A DNA stretch of 19,076 bases from contig DNYS01000064.1 in assembly GCA_003506735.1 (NCBI GenBank), positions 20,510 through 39,585 of the forward strand, in the 5' to 3' direction. The position numbers were made by a program, and so were the translations under genes. Source of the stretch: Nitrospinota bacterium (GTDB lineage: Bacteria > UBA8248). Of this stretch, positions 12,973-19,076 are shown one piece after another (within the stretch, counting starts at the first letter, position 1; each line of letters begins with the position of its first letter). Under the pieces are notes generated by a model, which was given only the letters and a program-made list of their open reading frames with translations, searched no databases and had not been told where the DNA came from.

Positions 12973-15900
12973 ATGACGAACCCGATCCTCTCCCTAGCCG
13001 ATCGAATCGATGCGAACCAGCGGGTCCGCCTGCGCGGATCGAATGAAGCCTCCCTCGCCTGGTGGCTTTCGAATCTCGTCCGCGAGGTTCGAAGGCCGGC
13101 CGTGTTCGTCGAGGCCGATCCGAGGCGACTCAGCCAGATCGAGGCGAACCTCCGCTTCTTTCTCGGCTACGCGAGTGCACACGAGCGCCCCGCCCTTTAC
13201 TCCTTTCCGGCCTGGGACGTTTACCCATACGCACGGATTTCTCCTTCGAGCGAGATGATGGGTGAGCGGATGGCCGCCCTGGATTTCCTGATTTCCGGCG
13301 GCGCCGGAATCGTTCTCACCACCCCCGAGGCGCTGTGCGGCCGGATGCCGCCCCCGGCGCGGCTCCGCGAGGGCGCCCTCACCCTGCGCGAGGGAGAGGA
13401 GATCGACCGCGATCGCCTCCTGGGCTGCCTGGAGTCGCTGATGTATACCCGGCGCTCGATTGTCGAGTCGCCGGGCGAATACGCCGTGCGGGGGGGCGTC
13501 GTCGATTTCTTCACCCCGCAGGAAAAGCGCCCCATCCGCCTGGATTTCAAGGGCGATGAGATCGATGCGCTCCGCGAGTTCCACCCCCAGACGCAGCGGA
13601 CCCTGCTCACCCGGCCCGAAATACGGGTGTTTCCGGCCCGGGAACTCGTTCTTTCCGGCGAGGAAAAAGAGCGGGGGGCGGCCGCCCTCCGGGAGGGGGC
13701 GGGGGGGGAAGGCGAACCGGCCCGCCGGGTGGAGCGCCTGCTCGATCTCCTCGAGGCGGAGGGCCAGTTTTCCGGCATAGAGGGTTTGGCCTCCTTTTTC
13801 CTGCCCGAGATGGGGACCCTCTTCGATGCCGTGCCGGGGGATGCCATATGGCTGATCCATGAGCCCGGCTCTATCGGCCCGGCCACGGAGCGGTTGTGGG
13901 CGGACGTGGAGGAGGAAGCTGCCCTTGCTGCCGAGCGCGGTCTCATCCATTTCGATCCGGATCGGATGTGGCTCCGGCCCGAGGCGGTGGAGGAGTCGCT
14001 CTCCCTCTGGCCCCTGATCGAATTCGATCCCCTGGGCCTCGATGACCTGCCGGCTCCGGAGGAGGGCCGGGAGGATGGGGGCCTTACCCTGGCCGCCGAG
14101 CGGCTGGCGCCCTTCCGGGGGCGAATCGGAGATTTCGTGGAGCGCCTGGAGGGCTGGGTCGCCGGCGCGGAGCGCACGGTCATCGTCGCGGCGGACAAGA
14201 CGCAGGCGCTGCGCGTGCAGGCGATCCTGAAGGATCGCGGATTCGGCCTTTCGATTTTGCCCGCCGAATCGAATTTGGCCCGGGCGGGCGAAAAATTGGT
14301 CATCGCCGAGGGGCGGCTGAGCGCCAGCGTCCGCTTCCCGGACGAGAAGCTGGTATTTTTCCGGGTTGACGACATCCTGTCCGGCTCCCTGGGGCGGGCG
14401 CGCAACAGCGCCGCCAAGGGGCGCAAGGCCGAAGGGTTCCAGGACTTGAAGGTGGACGATTACATCGTCCACATCGATCATGGCGTGGGCCGCTATCTGG
14501 GCGCGCGGACGCTCGAACACGCCGAGGGGGAGGATGAGTTCCTCCACATCGCCTATGCCGGCGGCGATAAGCTTTATGTCCCGATGGACGACATCGACCG
14601 GGTCCATATCTACCGGGGGACCGGGCAGGCCCCCCCGCTGGACAGGCTGGGCGGCACGCGATGGGCGAAGAGCAAGCGGGGGGTGAAAAAAGCCCTCCAG
14701 TCCATCGCGCGAGACCTGGTCCGCCTCTACTCGGATCGGAGCGTCGTGGAAGGCATGTCGTTCCCGGTCGAGGGGGGATGGGACACCGAGGTGGCGGCGG
14801 GATTCGAATTCGAGGAGACCAAGGATCAGGAGCGGGCCATTCGCGATGTCCTGGCCGACATGGAAAAGCCCCAGCCGATGGATCGCCTGGTGTGCGGCGA
14901 CGTGGGCTACGGGAAGACCGAGGTGGCTCTCCGGGCGGCGGCCCGCGCCGTCTCGTCGGGCCGGCAGGTCGCCCTTGTGGTTCCGACCACCCTCCTGGCG
15001 CATCAGCATTGGCAGACCTTCAACGCCCGGTTCGAATCCCTCCCGGTCCGGATCGAGATGCTTTCCCGGTTCCGCACCAAAAAGGAGCAGACCGAGGTGG
15101 TCCGCGAACTGGCCTCGGGCCAGGTGGATATCGTGATCGGAACCCACCGCCTTCTTCAAAAGGACATCGCCTTCAAGGACCTGGGACTGCTGATCGTCGA
15201 TGAGGAGCACCGCTTCGGCGTGGTGCACAAGGAAAAATTCAAGAAAATGCGGGTCAACGTGGACGTGCTCACGCTGACGGCGACGCCTATTCCGCGCACG
15301 CTCCAGCTGGCCCTTTCGGGCGCCCGCGACCTGAGCACCATCGAGACTCCCCCGCGCCACCGCCTGGCCCCGCGCACCTATATCTCGTCATTTTCGAAAA
15401 AAGTCGTCGCCCAGGCCATTCGCCGGGAGATGGATCGGGGCGGCCAGGTGTTTTTCGTCCATAACCGGGTCCAAAGCCTTCCAGCGATGGCGCGCTTCAT
15501 CGAGGGCGCGGTTCCGGAGGCGCGGCTTCTCGTCGCCCATGGGCAGATGAAAGAGAGGCAGCTGGAGGACGTGATGGAGAAATTCGTTTCGAGGAAGGCC
15601 GACGTGCTCCTGTGCACGGCCATCATCGAAAGCGGCCTCGATATCCCCACCGTGAACACCATTCTCATCAGCCGCGCCGATACCTTCGGCATGGCCCAGC
15701 TCTACCAGCTCAGAGGGCGCGTGGGCCGCGACCGGTTCCAGGCGCATGCCTATCTTCTCGTGCCGGGGAGGGAGGCCCTCACCCACGATGCCCGCGAGCG
15801 CCTCCAAGCGATCGAGGAGTTGAGCGAACTCGGCGCGGGGTTCAAACTGGCGGCGCGCGATCTGGAGATTCGCGGGGCGGGCCATCTCCTGGGCCACCGT

Positions 15901-16512
15901 CAGACGGGGAAAATATCGGCGGTGGGCTTCGAGATGTATTGCCGCCTGCTCGAGGAGGTGCTTCAGGAGACCCGGGGCCGGTCGGTCGATTTCCGCGAAC
16001 CCGATGTGACCGTGCCCGTGGCGGGTTCGGTGCCGCCGGTATGGGTGCCCGCCCAGGCCGAGCGCCTGGAAATCTACAGGCGGATCGCCGCGGCCGCCAC
16101 GCCCGGGGAGATTCGGGAGATCGGGCAGGAACTGTCGGACCGCTTCGGCCCGGTGCCGCTCCGGGCGATGCGCCTCCTTCAGCTGGGAGAGCTCCGGATT
16201 CGCTGCCGCCGCTGCGGGTTGAAGACCTTCCATATGAGAGGGAAACAGGCGTTCCTCAAAGCCTTCCCGGGCGACTATGAATTGTCGGCCGTTTTCATGG
16301 CCACACCGGGTATGGTGTTTACCGGCAGCCACAGTTTTCAGCTCGCCATCCAGGGGAACTGGGAGGCGGATTTCGATCGGCTGATGGAAGTCCTCGAAAC
16401 CTTCGAGGCCTGTGCGATGGATAGCGGGATAGAGACCGAAGACGGGGAGGCCGGGAGCCTTGCGGGCGAGCCGGCGGCGGCTTCCGCGCCGGGAGGAGAT
16501 GAGGCGGAATGA
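12973..16512 (+). CDS. mfd: Transcription-repair coupling factor Mfd
   Basis: Mfd recognises RNA polymerase stalled at DNA lesions, pushes it off with its translocase and recruits UvrA. The 1179-residue product matches the family length. It has the N-terminal UvrB-homology module (FPAWDVYPY, then [10 protein letters not shown]), the RNA-polymerase interaction domain/CarD-like fold ([20 protein letters not shown], from residue 497), a RecG-like superfamily 2 motor with Walker A GDVGYGKT (642-649) and DEEH box (743-746), motif [16 protein letters not shown], motif [12 protein letters not shown], the translocation segment [20 protein letters not shown], and the C-terminal TRCF domain ([20 protein letters not shown]). 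The start at ATG 12973 gives the usual N-terminus, though the ribosome binding site is weak. Its stop overlaps the start of the PpiC lipoprotein gene (ATGA), indicating an operon. Confidence 0.97.
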   Translation: MTNPILSLADRIDANQRVRLRGSNEASLAWWLSNLVREVRRPAVFVEADPRRLSQIEANLRFFLGYASAHERPALYSFPAWDVYPYARISPSSEMMGERMAALDFLISGGAGIVLTTPEALCGRMPPPARLREGALTLREGEEIDRDRLLGCLESLMYTRRSIVESPGEYAVRGGVVDFFTPQEKRPIRLDFKGDEIDALREFHPQTQRTLLTRPEIRVFPARELVLSGEEKERGAAALREGAGGEGEPARRVERLLDLLEAEGQFSGIEGLASFFLPEMGTLFDAVPGDAIWLIHEPGSIGPATERLWADVEEEAALAAERGLIHFDPDRMWLRPEAVEESLSLWPLIEFDPLGLDDLPAPEEGREDGGLTLAAERLAPFRGRIGDFVERLEGWVAGAERTVIVAADKTQALRVQAILKDRGFGLSILPAESNLARAGEKLVIAEGRLSASVRFPDEKLVFFRVDDILSGSLGRARNSAAKGRKAEGFQDLKVDDYIVHIDHGVGRYLGARTLEHAEGEDEFLHIAYAGGDKLYVPMDDIDRVHIYRGTGQAPPLDRLGGTRWAKSKRGVKKALQSIARDLVRLYSDRSVVEGMSFPVEGGWDTEVAAGFEFEETKDQERAIRDVLADMEKPQPMDRLVCGDVGYGKTEVALRAAARAVSSGRQVALVVPTTLLAHQHWQTFNARFESLPVRIEMLSRFRTKKEQTEVVRELASGQVDIVIGTHRLLQKDIAFKDLGLLIVDEEHRFGVVHKEKFKKMRVNVDVLTLTATPIPRTLQLALSGARDLSTIETPPRHRLAPRTYISSFSKKVVAQAIRREMDRGGQVFFVHNRVQSLPAMARFIEGAVPEARLLVAHGQMKERQLEDVMEKFVSRKADVLLCTAIIESGLDIPTVNTILISRADTFGMAQLYQLRGRVGRDRFQAHAYLLVPGREALTHDARERLQAIEELSELGAGFKLAARDLEIRGAGHLLGHRQTGKISAVGFEMYCRLLEEVLQETRGRSVDFREPDVTVPVAGSVPPVWVPAQAERLEIYRRIAAAATPGEIREIGQELSDRFGPVPLRAMRLLQLGELRIRCRRCGLKTFHMRGKQAFLKAFPGDYELSAVFMATPGMVFTGSHSFQLAIQGNWEADFDRLMEVLETFEACAMDSGIETEDGEAGSLAGEPAAASAPGGDEAE

Positions 16513-17486
16513 TTCGCGGCGGAATCGGGAGAGGCACCCATTTGGCGCGGTGCGCCGTGGCGTCTATCGTCATCATCATTGCCGCCGGCTGCGATTCGGG
16601 CCAAGCGCCGGCCCAAAAAGGCGGCCCGGGTCCGGTCATCGCCGTGGTGAACGATTCTTCGATCAGGATGAAGGATGTCAAGGGCCTCCTGTTGGCCAGG
16701 GGAAGGGCCGGCGCGGCCTCCAAAAAGGACGGCCCCCTGGTTCGGGCGCTTGTAGAGGAATTGGTCGAGCGCCGGCTCATTCTCCAGCACTCGCGCCAAA
16801 CCGGCGAGTTTGTCGAAGAGGCGCGGGTTCAAGCTCTCATTCAGATGGTGTCCCGCCAGTACGGCTCCAGGGAGGAACTGGAAAAAGCGCTCCGCGAGGA
16901 GAAGATCGAAATGAGCCGGTGGAGAAAATCCCTCTGGGAAACCTTTGAAATTGAACAGGTTTTGGAAAGAGAGGTGTATTCCAAAATCGAACTTTCCAAA
17001 GCCGATATTCTCGCATATTACGATGATAACCGTGGGACGTTCCGGGTGGGCAGGCGCTGGCGGGTGCGCCAGATTGTGGTCCGCTCGGAGGAGGCAGCCA
17101 GGCAACTCCGCGACCGGGTCGTCGCCGGGGTTTCCTTTGCGCTCCTCGCGCGCCAGGCCTCGATAGGGGCCGACAGGAGCCGGGGTGGGGATATGGGCCT
17201 TTTCTCCTCGGATGAGCTTCCCGATAAGGTTCAGAAAGTGGTCCATAGCCTCAAGGGAGAGGAAGTCAGTCCCGTGGTGCAAACCTCGTCGGGCTTCCAT
17301 CTGTTCCAGGTGACCGAAAGGCGCTCGGCGGGAATCCAGCCGTTTCGGGCCGTCCGGAAGAAAATCTACGCCCGCTTGTTGACCGAAAGGGGCCGTGCGA
17401 TGCTGAAAAAATGGATTGCCGGCCTGAAGCAAAAAGCCGAGATTCGGTATTACTGGAGAAATTTAAATGATGGCGCGGCGGGTTAG
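16509..17486 (+). CDS. PpiC-type peptidyl-prolyl isomerase, probable lipoprotein
   Basis: The 325-residue product begins with a short basic segment, a hydrophobic stretch and the lipobox-like AAGC with C28, so it is probably a lipoprotein exported by Sec and anchored in the envelope. A SurA_N-like helical region (about 44-170) precedes a parvulin/PpiC rotamase domain (about 184-272), including SRGGDMGLFSSDELPD and VSPVVQTSSGFHLFQVTE. Such proteins help fold outer-membrane and exported proteins. The ATG overlaps the mfd stop, and its own 3' end overlaps the next, related gene by 20 bases, so the pair probably arose by duplication and is co-translated. The lipobox has Ala instead of Leu at -3, so lipidation is likely but not certain. 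Confidence 0.87.
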   Translation: MIRGGIGRGTHLARCAVASIVIIIAAGCDSGQAPAQKGGPGPVIAVVNDSSIRMKDVKGLLLARGRAGAASKKDGPLVRALVEELVERRLILQHSRQTGEFVEEARVQALIQMVSRQYGSREELEKALREEKIEMSRWRKSLWETFEIEQVLEREVYSKIELSKADILAYYDDNRGTFRVGRRWRVRQIVVRSEEAARQLRDRVVAGVSFALLARQASIGADRSRGGDMGLFSSDELPDKVQKVVHSLKGEEVSPVVQTSSGFHLFQVTERRSAGIQPFRAVRKKIYARLLTERGRAMLKKWIAGLKQKAEIRYYWRNLNDGAAG

Positions 17487-18927
17487 CGGATTTATCGTTT
17501 TCGCTCTTCTCCTGGGGGTCCCCCGGGCGGGGGCGAAGCCCATCACGGTCGAGCGGATCGTGGCGAAGATCAACAGCGAGATCATCACGCTGAGCGAACT
17601 CCAGGAGTACGTCAAGAAATCGATCGAAAGACACAAGCGGCGCTTCGGCGCCAAAAGCCTGGAGGGGCGCATGCGCGAGTTCAGGCTCAGCGCGCTCAAC
17701 AACCTCATCGAGCAAAAACTGGTGATCCAGCGGGGGAAAAAACTCGGAATCACGGTTCCCGACAAGGAACTCGAACGGCGTATCCAGAGCATCTTGGACA
17801 GGGAAAAAATCGGGGCGAAACAATTCGACAAATATCTGCGCTCGCAAGGGACCTCCCTCAAGGCCTACTGGGAGGAAAGGCGAAATGACATTCTCCGCCT
17901 CAAGACCGAAGGGCGGGAGGTGCTTTCCCGGGTATCGGTGAGCGATATTGAAATCGCGGGCTACTACAAGGCCAACATCGACCGCTTTCGCCAGGGAGAG
18001 GCGAGGCAAATCCTGCAGATTTTCTTTCCCGTGGCCCGCGGGGCCTCCCAAAAAGAGGATGCCGCCCGGCGCGCCAAGGCGGACAAGGCACGCCGCCTGG
18101 CCCTCTCCAACGGCAAGGATTTCGCCGCCACCGCAAGAAAATTATCCGAAGGCCCCAACGCCTCCCGGGGGGGGGACCTGGGGTTCATCAAAAAAGGCGA
18201 GGTGTTCGCCGAGTTCGAAAAAATCCTCTTTTCCATGCCGGTGGGCAAGATCAGCGATGTGGTCCGGACCCAGGCCGGCTACCACATCCTCCTGGTGAAA
18301 AAATTACGGCCCGGCAAAGTTAGCACGCTCGACAAACTCTCGGGAAGGCTCCGGGGTCTTCTGCTCAAGGAAAAGCGCGCGAAGCGCCGACGCGAGTGGA
18401 TCGCCGAGCTCAAGCGCGCGGCATTCCTGGAGATCCACTTCGATCCCCAGGCTGAAGGGAAGGGGGGCGTGGGCTCCCTCGAGGCGCTGTTCCGCGATGT
18501 CAGGGAGCAAATTTCCTTCAAGCTCATCGAAATCAAGCTGCTCAAGTCGGTCGAGCTGCTGGGGCGCGAGAAGGTGTTCTGGACCTTCGGCTCCAGCCGC
18601 CGGGACGAGAGGTGGAAATCGGGCAACCTCAAGGTGGACGAGGAGATGATCCTGGGCCGCGAGGAAATCGGCGGCCTCGAAAAACTCCATCACGAATTCG
18701 TCAATCCCGATCCGGGGACGAGTATTTTCCTTTACGAGTATAACTATCTCCTGCCCAATTCCTATCTCGGCAAGGTCAGCTTCGCCGACTTGATCAAGGC
18801 GATTTCACTGGCCCCGAAAAAGGGGCGCATCGTCGTGGTCACGGACGAGAAAAGGGTGCGCCTGGAGTTCGAGGTGAAGGTGGAAAAGACCCGGAGCATC
18901 GTGGCCGATCCCCAGGAATTTAAATAA
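17467..18927 (+). CDS. SurA-like periplasmic chaperone / PpiC isomerase with an extra C-terminal domain
   Basis: The 486-residue product has a cleavable signal peptide (hydrophobic 9-18, probable cut after AGA at 23), a SurA_N chaperone region (26-160: VERIVAKINSEIITLSEL, ALNNLIEQKLVIQRGKKLGI) and one parvulin domain (178-280) with the core motifs ASRGGDLGFIKKGEVFAEFE and VGKISDVVRTQAGYHILLV. It should help outer-membrane proteins fold in the periplasm. E. coli SurA has two parvulin domains; here there is one, followed by ~145 residues (340-486) that I do not recognise. Two adjacent ATG codons (17467, 17470) could start it; GGAG lies 8 bases before the first. It overlaps the preceding PpiC gene by 20 bases. 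SurA-type function is a family inference. Confidence 0.88.
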   Translation: MMARRVSGFIVFALLLGVPRAGAKPITVERIVAKINSEIITLSELQEYVKKSIERHKRRFGAKSLEGRMREFRLSALNNLIEQKLVIQRGKKLGITVPDKELERRIQSILDREKIGAKQFDKYLRSQGTSLKAYWEERRNDILRLKTEGREVLSRVSVSDIEIAGYYKANIDRFRQGEARQILQIFFPVARGASQKEDAARRAKADKARRLALSNGKDFAATARKLSEGPNASRGGDLGFIKKGEVFAEFEKILFSMPVGKISDVVRTQAGYHILLVKKLRPGKVSTLDKLSGRLRGLLLKEKRAKRRREWIAELKRAAFLEIHFDPQAEGKGGVGSLEALFRDVREQISFKLIEIKLLKSVELLGREKVFWTFGSSRRDERWKSGNLKVDEEMILGREEIGGLEKLHHEFVNPDPGTSIFLYEYNYLLPNSYLGKVSFADLIKAISLAPKKGRIVVVTDEKRVRLEFEVKVEKTRSIVADPQEFK

Positions 18928-18941
18928 ACGGGCGGTGGTGA

Positions 18942-19076
18942 GTGCGTCTCGATTTTTTCCTCACCGCCAGCCGCCTGGTCAAGAGACGGTCCGCGGCAAA
19001 GGCCCTGATTGAAAATGGCGCGGTGATTTGCGGCGGGGGGGCCGCCGGGGGGGGGCGGCCCCCCCGCCCGGGGGGG
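18942..19076 (+). CDS. S4-domain RNA-binding protein (RqcP/Hsp15-like), truncated by window end
   Basis: From GTG 18942, with a GGTGG stretch just upstream, the first ~30 residues read as an S4 RNA-binding domain: RLDFFLTASRLVKRRSAAKA, then LIENGAV. This pattern is typical of RqcP/Hsp15-type proteins, which bind 50S subunits carrying stalled peptidyl-tRNA. It starts 14 bases after the surA-like stop and seems to continue that operon. From about 19031 on, the bases become runs of G and C encoding only Gly, Pro, Ala and Arg in place of the expected NG/KPS loop. That part is probably unreliable, so only the first 30 or so residues should be trusted. Confidence 0.72.
   Translation, partial: MRLDFFLTASRLVKRRSAAKALIENGAVICGGGAAGGGRPPRPGG
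19035..19076. other. G/C homopolymer runs at window end, probable assembly artefact
   Basis: Runs of 7 G, 9 G, 7 C and 7 G lie within 42 bases, with a perfect inverted repeat (19035-19044 with 19056-19065). They interrupt a conserved S4-domain gene and end exactly at the sequence end, which fits a contig-end artefact better than real coding DNA. Confidence 0.65.

Noticed and set aside
12994..15360. 788-residue open frame on the minus strand opposite mfd
   Set aside because: It is a shadow of mfd, whose motifs are unmistakable; the antisense product shows no recognisable domain.

Overview
This window is a GC-rich bacterial chromosome segment with tightly packed genes and very little non-coding DNA. 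Two periplasmic parvulin-type chaperones (one with a lipoprotein signal), a RodZ-like morphogenesis protein and several GTG/TTG starts point to a Gram-negative (diderm), free-living bacterium. The style resembles deltaproteobacterial, NC10 or Tectomicrobia-like lineages, but no marker here fixes the taxon, so that placement is inference. Both ends cut through genes: comF on the left and an S4-domain gene on the right.

Left part, minus strand (about 8070 down to 1). An acyl-CoA dehydrogenase gene is followed, after a 166-base gap, by a seven-gene run: RidA-like enamine/imine deaminase, YqeB-like (EF2563) protein, MoxR-type AAA+ ATPase, a large VWA-domain protein, YqeC-like protein, XdhC/CoxI maturation factor, and ComF. 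The middle of this run is translationally coupled: yqeB/moxR share a TTGA overlap and VWA/yqeC share a GTGA overlap. XdhC, YqeB and YqeC are known maturation or accessory families of molybdenum hydroxylases, and MoxR+VWA pairs (as CoxD/CoxE) act in active-site assembly of aerobic CO dehydrogenase. The block therefore looks like a molybdenum-hydroxylase maturation module with its target enzyme encoded elsewhere.

Centre. A divergent promoter region (8071-8257) separates the acyl-CoA dehydrogenase from an amidohydrolase/deacetylase-family metallohydrolase on the plus strand. Then comes a 323-base non-coding stretch (9416-9738) that I read as a leader attenuator. It has a possible promoter, a 29-codon leader ORF with its own ribosome binding site and the aromatic-rich run WWRGRFYFGF, and a strong intrinsic terminator ending 32 bases before a DAHP synthase gene, the entry enzyme of aromatic amino acid synthesis. 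This is the most interesting signal in the window. An iPGM/alkaline-phosphatase-superfamily metalloenzyme follows one base after the DAHP synthase.

Right part, plus strand. An AT-rich island with a near-consensus sigma-70 promoter drives a RodZ-like gene, followed by mfd (transcription-repair coupling factor), a PpiC lipoprotein, a SurA-like chaperone with an unrecognised C-terminal region, and the start of an S4-domain (RqcP/Hsp15-like) gene. The last ~45 bases are runs of G and C that look like a sequencing or assembly artefact. I found no tRNA, rRNA, CRISPR, insertion sequence or prophage gene.
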